DNA of 64,000 nucleotides from Steroidobacteraceae bacterium (GTDB lineage: Bacteria > Pseudomonadota > Gammaproteobacteria > Steroidobacterales > Steroidobacteraceae). Shown here one piece after another: positions 17,207 through 28,652 of this stretch. A model generated the notes under the pieces. It saw only the letters and a list, made by a program, of their open reading frames with translations. It was not told the origin of the DNA and did not search any database. The position numbers were made by a program, and so were the translations under genes. Location of the stretch: the NCBI GenBank assembly GCA_019634915.1, contig JAHCAN010000007.1, forward strand, positions 46,917 through 110,916, given 5' to 3'. How positions within the stretch are numbered: position 1 is the stretch's first letter; each line of letters begins with the position of its first letter.

Positions 17207-18028
17207 TCAGAACGGGGCGCCGAGCGCGAGCCGCCATGCGGAGACGTCGCCGGCGAAGCGGTAGCTGAGACCCACGCGCGGCAGCGTCAGCCGGCCCCAC
17301 TTCAGCGGCGGGCGGGCGCCGATCATCATGCCGATCTCGAACTGCACTGCGGTGATGTCGACGCCGGTCACCGGACCGGTCGGCGGGTCGATGTACCAGT
17401 CGAGCACGGCGAAGAAGCCGGTTTCGGTTTCGTGCGCGCGGCCGTCGCGGCGGCCGGGGCTGCGCGCCGCCTCGAAGGCATTGCGCCAGCGCACGAAGGT
17501 GTCGGTGGGCAGCGAGCCGCGATAGTTCACGCCCGAGTAGAGCAGGTCGTCGCGGAAATGCAGTTGCCAGCCGTCGGCGAGGGCGCGCCGGAATTCGTTC
17601 TGCACGCCGAGGCTGTAGAGCGTGCCGCCGATGTCGCTGTGGTCGGCGAGCTCGACACCGACTTTCGCGAAGGGTTGCACGCGCCAGTCACCGCGCACGA
17701 ACTCGAGCGCGATGCCCGGCACGAAGCTCAGCGAGTCGATGCCGCCGGGCAGATGCTGCTGCAGCAGGCCCATCGGGCTGAAATCGAGGAAACCGAGCGT
17801 CACCGGCAGCAGCAGCGTGACACCCGGTGCGGCGGCGTCGGTCTCGCGGTAGTGCCAGCTGAACGGCAGGCGGTAGATCTGCAGCAGCTGTCCGCCTGCG
17901 CCGTAGACACCCGAGCCGAGCTCGTGCGCGAACGCGTAGTTCGCGAACTGCTGTTCGGCCCGCGGATCGTCCTGCGCGAGTGCGGCGGCGGGTGCGAGCA
18001 GCAGCAGCAGGCAGGCGGCGCGATTCAC
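17207..18028 (-). CDS. Outer-membrane beta-barrel protein, uncharacterised
   Basis: A 273-residue protein with a signal peptide (MNRAACLLLLLAPAAALAQ) and alternating amphipathic strands to the end. The C-terminus WRLALGAPF ends in Phe, the usual BAM recognition signal of outer-membrane barrels. Blocks such as RVQPFAKVGVELADHSDIGG and LTLPRVGLSYRFAGD look like barrel strands. The start is a GTG at 18028, picked because it begins the signal sequence; no strong ribosome site is visible. It is divergent from the ABC exporter, with only 37 bases between starts. No function is known to me. Confidence 0.7.
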   Translation of the reverse strand: MNRAACLLLLLAPAAALAQDDPRAEQQFANYAFAHELGSGVYGAGGQLLQIYRLPFSWHYRETDAAAPGVTLLLPVTLGFLDFSPMGLLQQHLPGGIDSLSFVPGIALEFVRGDWRVQPFAKVGVELADHSDIGGTLYSLGVQNEFRRALADGWQLHFRDDLLYSGVNYRGSLPTDTFVRWRNAFEAARSPGRRDGRAHETETGFFAVLDWYIDPPTGPVTGVDITAVQFEIGMMIGARPPLKWGRLTLPRVGLSYRFAGDVSAWRLALGAPF

Positions 18029-18065
18029 GCGGCCAAGGTTAGCGGTTTGCGTCACACTATGCGCG

Positions 18066-19931
18066 ATGAGCGCTCCCGCCGACAAGCCGTCCCCGCGCCA
18101 CGCGCGCGCGGGCGCCGCGCCGCCGGCCGCCACCGACGCCTCGCTGCAGGGTTTCTTCGGCGTGTTCGTCTACAGCCGGCGCGCGCTCGCGCTCGTCTGG
18201 ACGACCAACGCGCGCCTCACCCTCGCGATCGCGATTTTCACCGGCCTCGCCGGTGTGCTGCCGGCCGCGGTGGCCTGGGTCGGCGCGCGCATCGTCGACG
18301 CGGTGGTCGCCGCGGTCGCCGGCACGCACGACCCCGCCGAGGCGCTGCGCTACGTCGTGATCGAGGGCGTGCTGGTCGCCGCCGTGGCCGGCGCGCAGCG
18401 CATGCTGTCGCTGTGCCAGTCGCTGCTGCGCGCCCAGCTCGGCCAGCGCGTCAACGTGATGATCCTCGAGAAGGCGCTCACCCTCGATCTCGCGCATTTC
18501 GAGGACGCCGACTTCTACGACAAGCTCACGCGCGCGCGGCGCGAGGCGTCGAGCCGCCCGCTGTCGCTCGTGATGCGCACCTTCGGCCTCGCGCAGAACG
18601 CGGTGTCGATCGTCAGCTTCGCGGTGCTGCTGGCGCAGTTCTCGCCGTGGGCGGTGCTGGTGCTGATCCTCGCGGGGCTGCCGGCGTTCGTGGCCGAGAC
18701 GAAGTTCTCGGGCGATGCGTTCCGGCTCTTCCGCTGGCGCTCGCCCGAGACGCGCATGCAGATCTATCTCGAGACCGTGCTCGCGCGCGAGGATCACGTC
18801 AAGGAAGTGAAGCTGTTCAATCTCGGCGAGCGCTTCCTCGAGCGCTACCGGGACATCTTCCGCCGCATCTACACGGAGGATCGCGCGCTGACGATCCGGC
18901 GCGACGTCTGGGGCCTCGCGCTCGGCCTGATCGCGACGCTGACGCTGTACGCGGCCTATGCGTGGATCGCGATCGAGGCGGTGCGCGCCGTGATCACGCT
19001 CGGGCAGATGACGATGTACCTGATGCTGTTCCGCCAGGGCCAGTCGGCGGTGTCGGCGAGCCTTGCGGCGATCGGCGGCATGTACGAGGACAACCTCTAC
19101 CTGTCGACCCTCTACGAGTATCTGGAAACCGTCGTCCCGACCCCGGACGGCGAGCTCGTGCGCGGCCCGCACCCGGAAGACGGCGTGCGCTTCGAGAACG
19201 TCGAGTTCCGCTACCCGGACTCGACCGAGCCGGCGCTGACCGGCATCAACCTGCACCTGCCGCCGGGCGCGAGCGTCGCGCTCGTCGGCGAGAACGGTTC
19301 GGGCAAGACCACGCTGATCAAGCTGCTGACGCGCCTCTACCGGCCGACGAGCGGGCGCATCCTGCTCGACGGCCTCGACCTCGACGAGTGGGACGAGGAC
19401 GCGCTTCGCGGCCGCATCGGCGTGATCTTCCAGGACTTCGCGCGCTACCAGATGCAGGTCGGCGAGAACATCGGCGCGGGCGACGAGCAGTATTTCGAGG
19501 ACGAGGCGCGCTGGCGCGCGGCGGCCGGGCTCGGCCAGGCCGACGATTTCATCGAGACGCTGCCGTCCGGCTACCACACCCAGCTCGGCAAATGGTTCCG
19601 CGACGGACGCGACCTGTCGGGCGGGCAGTGGCAGAAGATTGCACTGTCACGCGCGTTCATGCGCACGCGCGCCGACATTCTCGTGCTCGACGAGCCGACC
19701 GCCGCGATGGATGCGCAGGCCGAGGCCGACGTGTTCGAGCATTTCCGCCGCCTCGCGGCCGATCGCATCACGATCCTGATCTCGCACCGCTTCTCCACGG
19801 TGCGCATGGCCGACCAGATCATCGTGCTCGAGCGCGGGCGGATCGTCGAGCGGGGCAGCCACCAGGAGCTCGTCGCGCTCGGCGGGCAGTACGCGCACCT
19901 GTTCGCGCTGCAGGCGAAGGGCTATCGCTGA
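18066..19931 (+). CDS. ABC exporter, fused membrane and ATPase domains
   Basis: A 621-residue half-transporter. Residues 1-330 form the type I exporter membrane domain with about six helices. The ATPase domain has Walker A GENGSGKTT at about 408-416, Q-loop IFQDFARYQMQVGENIG, signature LSGGQWQK at about 516, Walker B ILVLDEPTAAMD at about 538 and H-loop ISHRFST. It must dimerise. The ARYQMQVGENI block and the long helical start resemble exporters found near lantibiotic or unknown-export loci, but no leader peptidase domain is present and no precursor is seen nearby. Substrate unknown. The ATG is preceded only by a possible CACTAT -10 box, so the mRNA may have a very short leader. Confidence 0.88.
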   Translation: MSAPADKPSPRHARAGAAPPAATDASLQGFFGVFVYSRRALALVWTTNARLTLAIAIFTGLAGVLPAAVAWVGARIVDAVVAAVAGTHDPAEALRYVVIEGVLVAAVAGAQRMLSLCQSLLRAQLGQRVNVMILEKALTLDLAHFEDADFYDKLTRARREASSRPLSLVMRTFGLAQNAVSIVSFAVLLAQFSPWAVLVLILAGLPAFVAETKFSGDAFRLFRWRSPETRMQIYLETVLAREDHVKEVKLFNLGERFLERYRDIFRRIYTEDRALTIRRDVWGLALGLIATLTLYAAYAWIAIEAVRAVITLGQMTMYLMLFRQGQSAVSASLAAIGGMYEDNLYLSTLYEYLETVVPTPDGELVRGPHPEDGVRFENVEFRYPDSTEPALTGINLHLPPGASVALVGENGSGKTTLIKLLTRLYRPTSGRILLDGLDLDEWDEDALRGRIGVIFQDFARYQMQVGENIGAGDEQYFEDEARWRAAAGLGQADDFIETLPSGYHTQLGKWFRDGRDLSGGQWQKIALSRAFMRTRADILVLDEPTAAMDAQAEADVFEHFRRLAADRITILISHRFSTVRMADQIIVLERGRIVERGSHQELVALGGQYAHLFALQAKGYR

Positions 19932-19943
19932 GCGCCCCGGCCG

Positions 19944-21701
19944 TCAGCCGATCGGCTGGCGGCGAAACGCGAACGGCGCGTTCAGCAGTTCCGCCCAGCG
20001 CTGGTCGCGCCCGTAGATGTCGCGCCGGAAGTTCACGCGCCCCGCATCGTCCACCCACGCCGTCCAGTAGGCGAGCATGATCGGCACGCGCTTGCCGAGC
20101 GTCACGTTGCGCGTCTCGCCGCGCGCGAGCACCGCCGCGATCGTCGCGTCGTTCCACTGCGCCGGGTCGTCGAGCAGCAGTTTCGCGAGCTCGAGCGGGT
20201 GCTCGATGCGCACGCAGCCCGAACTGGTCGTGCGCGTGTCGCTCTCGAACAGGGCCCGGGTCGGCGTATCGTGCAGGTAGACGCTGTACGGGTTCGGGAA
20301 CATGAACTTCACGCGGCCGAGCGCGTTGGCGGGGCCGGGATCCTGCCGCAGCGTGTACGGGATGTGACCGCTGCGAAATCGTGACCAGTCGACGCTCGCC
20401 GGGTCGAGCACGCGACCCGCGCCGTCGATCACCTTCAGGCCGCGGCGCGTGATCGAGGCCGGATCGCGCCGCGCGGCCGGCAGGATGTCGTTGGCGATGA
20501 TCGTCGGCGGCACGGTCCAGGTCGGATTGAAGACGAGATAGGTGATCTCGGAGCGATATTCCGGCGTCATGCGCCATGGCTTGCCGACCTGCGCGCGGCC
20601 GCGCCAGAGCGTCTGCTCGCCACGCAGGTAGAAGGCCTCGAAGCCGGCGATGTTGACGACCACGAATTCCGGCGGCAGCTGGTAGAGCAGCACGCGACCG
20701 CGGTCGAGGTTGACGCGCAGCTGGAGGATGCGGTCCTCGACCGGCACCTTGAGCTCGGCGAGCGTGGCCGGGCCGATCCGGCCGTCGGCGTCGAGGCCCA
20801 TGCGGGCCTGGAAGCTCCTCACGGCCGCCTCGAGCGCCGTGTCGTAGCGGGTTTCGTCGCCGGTGCCGGCGTCGGCGAGGTCGCCGGTGGCGCGCAGCAT
20901 CGCGCGCAACGCCGGCACGCGCGGATCGTCGGCACCCGGCTCGAGCGTCGGGCCGGCCGCGATGTCGGGCCAGCCGCCCGCCAGCGCGATGCGCCGGTAG
21001 TGCGCGAGTTCGCGGCGCAGCCCGGCGTAGAGCGGATGGGCGGGCCGCGCGGCTTCGAGCGCGCCGTAGAGGTCGCCGGACGCGAGCGCGGCTTCGAGCT
21101 CCGCGGCCGGATCGAGGCCGGGCATCGAGCGGCCGAGGTTCCAGCCGGAGTCGAAGCGCTGCGGGTCGACCTTGCCGAACCACAGGTGGTAGCCGAGGCG
21201 GAAGATCGCGTCGGTCAGCAGCAGCTCGAAGTCGGCGCGTTCGAAGGTGGTGGTCGCCGGGTCCTGCAGCAGCGGGCGCAGGCTCGCCAGGGCCGAGAGG
21301 TGGTAGTCGGACGGGCTCAGGCCGTCGTCGGCGCTGTCGACGATCGCGCGCAACAGGTCGTCGACGTCGCGCGGATTGCCCCAGGCCGGTGCAAACGCCC
21401 GCCGCGTATAGAAATCGGCGATCGCGCTGCCCGCGGCGATCGCCTCGCTCCGGATCGACAGTTCGCCGGCGCCGACCAGCAGCGCCACGCGCGACTCGAT
21501 CGCCGTCGTGAGCGCCGTTGGCGGCGCCGGTGGCGATGCGGGCGCCGGCACCGCGAGCGCCGCGTGCGTGGCGCAGAACAGGCAGGCGAGCAGTGTCGCC
21601 CGGCCGTTTAACTTAACGCGGAGCGATCCGCCGCCGAAAAACCGCGCTTTGCTTCCGGCAATGCGCAGCAGTACCTTGACAGAACACTCTGCTATGCTCA
21701 C
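19944..21701 (-). CDS. L,D-transpeptidase (YcbB/LdtD type)
   Basis: An exported enzyme forming 3-3 peptidoglycan cross-links. After a signal-like segment (VKLNGRATLLACLFCATHAALA), it shows the N-terminal scaffold domain (FYTRRAFAPAWG), a peptidoglycan-binding helix set (AVRSFQARMGLDADGRIGPATL) and the YkuD catalytic domain: YLHDTP followed by SSGCVRIE, with the catalytic Cys and His. SSGC instead of SHGC is normal in LdtD. The start is uncertain: no ATG precedes the signal in a good place. I use a GTG at 21701; the ATG at 21758 would overlap the divergent subtilase start. C-terminal block YWTAWVDDAGRVNFRRDIYGRD is also typical. About 585 residues. Confidence 0.88.
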   Translation of the reverse strand: MSIAECSVKVLLRIAGSKARFFGGGSLRVKLNGRATLLACLFCATHAALAVPAPASPPAPPTALTTAIESRVALLVGAGELSIRSEAIAAGSAIADFYTRRAFAPAWGNPRDVDDLLRAIVDSADDGLSPSDYHLSALASLRPLLQDPATTTFERADFELLLTDAIFRLGYHLWFGKVDPQRFDSGWNLGRSMPGLDPAAELEAALASGDLYGALEAARPAHPLYAGLRRELAHYRRIALAGGWPDIAAGPTLEPGADDPRVPALRAMLRATGDLADAGTGDETRYDTALEAAVRSFQARMGLDADGRIGPATLAELKVPVEDRILQLRVNLDRGRVLLYQLPPEFVVVNIAGFEAFYLRGEQTLWRGRAQVGKPWRMTPEYRSEITYLVFNPTWTVPPTIIANDILPAARRDPASITRRGLKVIDGAGRVLDPASVDWSRFRSGHIPYTLRQDPGPANALGRVKFMFPNPYSVYLHDTPTRALFESDTRTTSSGCVRIEHPLELAKLLLDDPAQWNDATIAAVLARGETRNVTLGKRVPIMLAYWTAWVDDAGRVNFRRDIYGRDQRWAELLNAPFAFRRQPIG

Positions 21702-21756
21702 GGCCTGAACTGCCCGGACAGCCGGGCGTTGCGAACTCGAACTCAGGGGGATCCAC

Positions 21757-24700
21757 ATGAAACGTCACTTCTCCGTGCTGGTGGGAGCGGCGGCTCTGGC
21801 CGCGCTCGCCGCGCACAGCACAGCTGCTCCCGTTGCGAACCTGCCGAATGCTTCCGCGCTGGCGCTGCCGGCGCCGGTGCAGACGTCGCGCAAGATCGAC
21901 CCGTCGCTCAACCACGTCAAGGGCGAGATCGACGTGGTCGTGCAGCTCGCGGGCCAGCCGCTCGCGATCGCGAACGGCCAGAACTCGAAGAGCCTGGGCG
22001 GACTGCTGAGCAAGGCGCAACAGCGCGCGCACAGCGCGAGCCTGTCGCGCGACCAGGACGCGATGCTGGCCCGGCTGCTGGCGCTCGGCGGCCGTGAAGT
22101 GGCGCGGACACGTATCGCATACAACTCCGTGATCGTGCGCATCGACGCCGCGCAGCTCTATGCGGTGGCGAGCTACCGCGACGTCGTGTCGGTGCGGCCG
22201 AGCCGCGAGTACAACCTCGACCTGTCGGCCACCGTGCCGCAGATCGGCGCCGCGATCGCGCAGGCGCAGGGCGTCACCGGCGCCGGGGTCACCGTCGCGG
22301 TGATCGACTCGGGCATCGATTACACGCACTACAACCTCGGCGGCGCGGGTACCGATGCGGCCTACGAGGCCGCGTACGGCACCAGCATCACCGACACGCG
22401 CAACACGACGCGCGACGGCCTGTTCCCGACCGCCAAGGTCGTCGAGGGCCGCGATTTCATCGGCGAGCTGTGGCCGAATGCCGCTGCCGTGCCCGATGAC
22501 GATCCGATCGACATCCAGGGCCACGGCACGCACGTGGCCGACATCATCGCCGGCCATTCCGCGGACGGTGCGCACAAGGGTGTCGCACCCGACGCGAAGC
22601 TGATCGCCGCGAAGGTCTGCAGCTCGGTGGCGACCTCCTGCAACGGCACCGCGCTGCTGCAGGCGATGGACTACGTGCTCGATCCGAACGGCGACGGCTC
22701 GATGGACGACGCCGTCGACGTGATCAACATGTCGCTCGGTTCGAGCTATGGCCAGGTCGAGGACGACCTGTCCGGTGCGAGCGCCAATGCGGTCGCCGCG
22801 GGCGTCGTCGTCGTCGCCTCGGCCGGTAACAGCGCCGACCGTCCGTTCATCACCGGCTCGCCGGCTTCGGCCCCGACGGTGCTGAGTGTCGCGCAGACCG
22901 AAGTGGCGGGCGCGGTCGGCTATCCGCTCGTCATCAATGCGCCGGCGAGCCTCGCCGGCACCTACACGAACACCGCCACGGTCGAGTGGGCGCCGGTCGA
23001 GGGCCGCAGCACGAGCGGCAACGTCGTCGGTGTCTCGACCCTCGCCTGTGACGGACAGGCACTGCCGGCGCTCAGCGGCAGCATCGCGCTGATCCGGCGC
23101 GGCACCTGCTCGATCAGCCAGAAGGTGCGCAATGCGACCGCCGCCGGCGCGACCGGCGTGATCCTCGGTCTGGTCGCATCGGGTGACGCGGTGTCGTTCT
23201 CGAATGGCGGCGAGTGCGCGCCGGACGGCAGCAACTGCGCGCCGACGCTGGTCGTCACGCAGCCGGTATCGGAGGCGATCTTCGCGGCACTCGCCGGCGG
23301 CACCGCCGTCTCGGCGACGATCTCCGACGCCGCGGCGTTCTCGCGCGATTCCTGGATCGTCAATTCCTCGTCGCGCGGCCCGTCCTACAGCTATGCGGCG
23401 ATCAAGCCCGAGATCGGCGCGCCCGGCGCGTCGGTTTCGGCGATCGCGGGCAGCGGCACCGGCGAGGAGGCTTTCGGCGGCACGTCCGGCGCAGCGCCGA
23501 TGGTGTCCGGCGCGGCGGCCCTGCTGCTGTCGAAGGACAAGACGCTGACGCCGACGCTGGTGCGGGCGCTGCTCGCCAACACCGCGGAGACGCAGATCTA
23601 CTCGCCGACACAGACCTCCGGTCCGGAGCTCGCGCCGATCACCCGCATCGGCGGTGGCGAAGTGCGCGTCAACCGGGCGCTGGCCTCGCGCACGGCGGCC
23701 TGGGACGACGAGACCAAGACGCCGGCGCTGTCGTTCGGCTATCACAGCGTCACCTATCCGACGGTGCTCAAGCGCACCGTGAAGGTGCGCAACTTCACCA
23801 GCAAGACGCGCAAGTACTCGGTGAAGAGCGCATTCCGCTATGCCAACGACAACACCGGTGCGGTCACGGTGTCCGCGCCGTCGTCGGTCTCGGTGCCGGC
23901 CAATGGCACGGCATCCTTCACGGTGCTGCTGACGATCAATCCGGCCAAGCTCAATGACTGGCCGTGGGGCGGCGGCAGCGCCGGCTCGGCCGGCGGCGAC
24001 GGTCCGCTGCTGCAGCGCGTGGAGTACGACGGCTACCTGACGCTGAAGGAAGGCGCCGACGACATCCACGTGCCGTGGCACGTGCTGCCGAAGAAGGCCG
24101 CGCTGGTGCAGGCGGTCGGCGCGAAGGTGACCATCCCGAAGGGCAAGACCTCGGCGGTGCTGCCGATGATCAACCTCGCGATGGCCAAGGCGGGCCGCGT
24201 CGAGCCGTTCGCGCTGCTCGGCACGAGCGCACGCATCCCGCGCGCGCAGCTGCCCGGCCCCGGCGACAACTTCGCCGTGGTCGACCTGCAGGCGCTCGGT
24301 GCGCGTCTCGTCAACGTCGGTGGTGGCCAGTTCGGGCTGCAGGTCGCGGTCAGCACCTACGGCACGCGGGCCTATCCGGGCTATCCGGCCGAGTTCGACG
24401 TCTATCTCGACACGAACCTCGACGGCATCGACGACTGGGTGATGTACACGGCGGAAGCGAGCGGCTTCGGGCTCACCGGGCAGACGCTCGTGAACGTGGT
24501 GAGCCTGTCGACCGGGGCTGGCGCGGCGTTCTACTACGCCGACACCGATCTCGAGTCGGGCAACATGATCATGACCATTCCGCTTGCGCCGCTCGGGATC
24601 AATCCGGCCGCGCCGCTCGTGATCTCGGCCTATGCGTTCGACAACTACTTCACGGGCAACCTGACCGATTACATCGAGGGCAAGGTGTACACGCCGGCGC

Positions 24701-24885
24701 TGCCGCGCTTCGACGTGTCGCTGCCGCCGCCGGCGGGCATCAACCCGCTCAGCCTGACGACGCTCACGGTGACCGCGCCGGCCGGTGGTGCCGCCGCATC
24801 GCCGTCGCAGGAGGGCCTGCTGTTCTTCTATCGTGACGGCAATGCCGGCCTCGAGGCCGATGCCATCGCGGTGGAGCAGCGGTAA
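21757..24885 (+). CDS. Secreted subtilisin-like (S8) peptidase with PA insert
   Basis: A 1042-residue secreted protease. It has a signal peptide (1-23), an I9-type propeptide (about 50-150) and an S8 domain with Asp184 (VIDSGID), His256 (GHGTHVAD) and Ser577 (GGTSGAAPMVSG). A PA domain is inserted at about 390-530 (GVSTLACDGQALPALSGSIALIRRGTCS). The C-terminal 400 residues are beta-rich, Fn3-like (RTVKVRNFTSK, SVPANGTASFTVLLTINP), and resemble the tails of vacuolar/lactocepin-type subtilases. A run NPNGDGSMDDAVD could bind calcium. AGGGGG lies near the start (21745-21751). The gene ends with a strong terminator. Likely an extracellular scavenging protease. Confidence 0.93.
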   Translation: MKRHFSVLVGAAALAALAAHSTAAPVANLPNASALALPAPVQTSRKIDPSLNHVKGEIDVVVQLAGQPLAIANGQNSKSLGGLLSKAQQRAHSASLSRDQDAMLARLLALGGREVARTRIAYNSVIVRIDAAQLYAVASYRDVVSVRPSREYNLDLSATVPQIGAAIAQAQGVTGAGVTVAVIDSGIDYTHYNLGGAGTDAAYEAAYGTSITDTRNTTRDGLFPTAKVVEGRDFIGELWPNAAAVPDDDPIDIQGHGTHVADIIAGHSADGAHKGVAPDAKLIAAKVCSSVATSCNGTALLQAMDYVLDPNGDGSMDDAVDVINMSLGSSYGQVEDDLSGASANAVAAGVVVVASAGNSADRPFITGSPASAPTVLSVAQTEVAGAVGYPLVINAPASLAGTYTNTATVEWAPVEGRSTSGNVVGVSTLACDGQALPALSGSIALIRRGTCSISQKVRNATAAGATGVILGLVASGDAVSFSNGGECAPDGSNCAPTLVVTQPVSEAIFAALAGGTAVSATISDAAAFSRDSWIVNSSSRGPSYSYAAIKPEIGAPGASVSAIAGSGTGEEAFGGTSGAAPMVSGAAALLLSKDKTLTPTLVRALLANTAETQIYSPTQTSGPELAPITRIGGGEVRVNRALASRTAAWDDETKTPALSFGYHSVTYPTVLKRTVKVRNFTSKTRKYSVKSAFRYANDNTGAVTVSAPSSVSVPANGTASFTVLLTINPAKLNDWPWGGGSAGSAGGDGPLLQRVEYDGYLTLKEGADDIHVPWHVLPKKAALVQAVGAKVTIPKGKTSAVLPMINLAMAKAGRVEPFALLGTSARIPRAQLPGPGDNFAVVDLQALGARLVNVGGGQFGLQVAVSTYGTRAYPGYPAEFDVYLDTNLDGIDDWVMYTAEASGFGLTGQTLVNVVSLSTGAGAAFYYADTDLESGNMIMTIPLAPLGINPAAPLVISAYAFDNYFTGNLTDYIEGKVYTPALPRFDVSLPPPAGINPLSLTTLTVTAPAGGAAASPSQEGLLFFYRDGNAGLEADAIAVEQR

Positions 24886-24913
24886 GGCTGCGCTGAAGCC
24901 CTGATCGGCACTG

Positions 24914-24952
24914 ACGCCCCGGTGGAGCAATCCACCGGGGCGTTTTCTTTTT
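24914..24952 (+). terminator. Rho-independent terminator of the subtilase gene
   Basis: A perfect 13-base stem (ACGCCCCGGTGGA/TCCACCGGGGCGT) closed by a GCAA tetraloop is followed by TTTCTTTTT. It lies 28 bases after the subtilase stop and faces the end of uup on the other strand. Confidence 0.95.
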
Positions 24953-25020
24953 GCGCGTGGCGCGGGGCAAGCGGCGCATGCCGCGCAGCGTGCGGCGTGC
25001 GGCGGGCAGCGTGCCGGCGC

Positions 25021-26862
<1,842 letters not shown>

Positions 26863-26981
26863 GGCCGCAAGATAGCGCCTCCGGCGTCCGGCAGTGCGGC
26901 GCGGGGCGCAACAAATCTGTAATAATTCGCCCCCTGACCGGATTCAATCATGGGCCGCCGCCGCGCGGTCGGGGTGGGCCG

Positions 26982-27623
26982 ATGAGCTTCTTGTCCGCGC
27001 TGATGCCTCGTGAAGGACAGTTCTTCACGATGTTCAACGAGCATGCGGCACTGGTCGTCAAGGGCGGTCGCGAGCTGTGCGACCTGCTGCACGAGTATGC
27101 CGACGTGTCGGGGCGCGCGACGCGCACCCGCCGGATCGAGGAGATCGAGCACGAGGCCGACCGGGTCACGCGCGAGGCGGTCGAGCTGCTGCACAAGACC
27201 TTCGTCACGCCGTTCGACCGCGACGTGATCCACCGGCTGATCTCGCGGATGGACGACATCCTCGACCTGATCCAGGACACGGCCGAGACACTCGTGCTCT
27301 ACGACATCCAGCACCTGACCGCCGAGGCCAACCATCTCGCGAACCTCGTGCAGATCTGCTGCGAGCGCGTCGAGGCGGCGACCGTGCTGCTGTCGTCGAT
27401 GAAGAACGCGCGCGAGATCCTGAAGATCTGCGAGGACATCGACGGGCTCGAGTCCGACGCCGATCGCGTGATGCGCGGCGCGGTGTCGAAGCTGTTCCGC
27501 GACGAGACCGATGACCGCCAGCTGATCAAACTGAAGGCCGTCTACGAGCTGCTCGAGGCGACGACCGACAAGTGTCAGGACGTCGCCAACGTGATCGAGG
27601 GTGTCGTGCTCGAGAACGGCTGA
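26982..27623 (+). CDS. DUF47/PhoU-like Pit accessory protein
   Basis: A 213-residue all-helical cytosolic protein. MSFLSALMPREGQFFTMFNEHA is the usual start of the TIGR00153/DUF47 family, and RRIEEIEHEADRVTREAVELLHKTFVTPFDR contains the PhoU-like E(x)3D metal pattern. Family members sit directly ahead of pit phosphate transporters and are thought to regulate them. Here the PiT gene starts two bases after this stop. The spacing and the strict pairing make a phosphate role likely. An AT-rich TAATAAT at 26920 could be the -10 box. Confidence 0.92.
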   Translation: MSFLSALMPREGQFFTMFNEHAALVVKGGRELCDLLHEYADVSGRATRTRRIEEIEHEADRVTREAVELLHKTFVTPFDRDVIHRLISRMDDILDLIQDTAETLVLYDIQHLTAEANHLANLVQICCERVEAATVLLSSMKNAREILKICEDIDGLESDADRVMRGAVSKLFRDETDDRQLIKLKAVYELLEATTDKCQDVANVIEGVVLENG

Positions 27624-27625
27624 CC

Positions 27626-28627
27626 ATGAGCGGCGAAATCGTCTTCACGACGCTCGCGTTCCTGGTCGTGCTCGCGCTGCTGTTCGACTTCATGAACGGC
27701 TTCCACGACGCGGCGAACTCGATCGCCACCGTCGTGTCGACCGGCGTGCTGAAGCCCTACCAGGCGGTCGTGTGGGCCGCATCGTTCAATTTCGTCGCGA
27801 TCGCGATCTTCCACCTGAAGGTCGCCGCGATGGTCGGCAAGGGCATCATCGACCCGGCGTTCGTCGACTACCACGTGATCTTCGGCGCGCTGATCGGCGC
27901 GATCGGCTGGAACGTGATCACCTGGTATTACGGCATCCCGTCGAGCTCCTCGCACGCGCTGATCGGCGGCCTGATCGGCGCGGCGATGGCGAAGGCGGGC
28001 ACCGCGCCGCTGCTCGCGCCGGGCATCATCAAGACTTCGCTGTTCATCGTCGTCTCACCGATGCTCGGCATGCTGCTCGGCGTGCTGTGGATGGTCGGCG
28101 TTTCGTGGGCCTGCCTGCGCCTGTCGCCGCATCGTGTCGACCGCGTATTCCGGCGGCTGCAGCTGGTGTCGTCCGCGCTGTACAGCGTCGGCCATGGCAG
28201 CAACGACGCGCAGAAGACGATGGGCGTGATCTGGCTGCTGCTGATCGCGGCGGGCAGCACGACGCCCGATCACCTGCCGAACTGGGTCATCGTCAGCTGC
28301 TACGCGGCGATCTCGCTCGGCACGCTGTTTGGCGGCTGGCGGATCGTCAAGACGATGGGGCAGCGCATCACCAAGCTGCGCCCGGTCGGCGGTTTCGCAG
28401 CCGAATCGGCCGGCGCGATCACGCTGTTCACGGCGTCGAGTTTCGGCATCCCGGTCTCGACCACCCACACGATCACCGGCGCGATCGTCGGCGTCGGCAC
28501 CGCGCAGCGGACCAGGGCCGTGCGCTGGGGCGTCGCCGGCAACATCGTGCTCGCGTGGATCGTGACGATCCCGGCTTCGGCGCTGTTCGCGGCCGGCGCG
28601 TGGTGGCTCGGGATGCAATGGTTCTGA
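27626..28627 (+). CDS. pit: PiT-family inorganic phosphate transporter
   Basis: A 333-residue inner-membrane carrier with about ten helices. It carries the two duplicated family signatures: FMNGFHDAANSIATVVSTGVL near 22-42 and YSVGHGSNDAQKTMGVI near 190-206, the GxNDx-type ion/phosphate sites. IPSSSSHALIGGLIGA and IPVSTTHTITGAIVGVG are the paired re-entrant loops. PiT proteins carry metal-phosphate or symport phosphate with a cation. It forms a two-gene operon with the DUF47 gene upstream. The length matches bacterial short-form PiT proteins rather than the longer E. coli PitA. Confidence 0.93.
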   Translation: MSGEIVFTTLAFLVVLALLFDFMNGFHDAANSIATVVSTGVLKPYQAVVWAASFNFVAIAIFHLKVAAMVGKGIIDPAFVDYHVIFGALIGAIGWNVITWYYGIPSSSSHALIGGLIGAAMAKAGTAPLLAPGIIKTSLFIVVSPMLGMLLGVLWMVGVSWACLRLSPHRVDRVFRRLQLVSSALYSVGHGSNDAQKTMGVIWLLLIAAGSTTPDHLPNWVIVSCYAAISLGTLFGGWRIVKTMGQRITKLRPVGGFAAESAGAITLFTASSFGIPVSTTHTITGAIVGVGTAQRTRAVRWGVAGNIVLAWIVTIPASALFAAGAWWLGMQWF

Positions 28628-28640
28628 GCGCTGCCCGCGG

Positions 28641-28646
28641 TACAAT
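28641..28646 (+). promoter_or_regulatory. -10 box TACAAT ahead of a possibly leaderless gene
   Basis: TACAAT ends seven bases before the ATG at 28653, so transcription is expected to start on or next to the start codon. There is no ribosome site between. A good -35 is not visible, so the call is weak. Confidence 0.35.
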
Positions 28647-28652
28647 GGCGCC

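Noticed and set aside
18066-19931. Bacteriocin export system
   Set aside because: The exporter has no N-terminal peptidase domain and there is no small precursor gene with a double-glycine leader nearby.
21676-21698. TTGACA and TATGCT as a subtilase promoter
   Set aside because: The spacer is only 11 bases, too short for sigma70; no -10 box lies at 16-18 bases from TTGACA.
21702-21758. ATG at 21758 as start of the L,D-transpeptidase
   Set aside because: It overlaps the divergent subtilase ATG and would put about 50 unrelated residues in front of the signal sequence; a GTG at 21701 is preferred though not certain.
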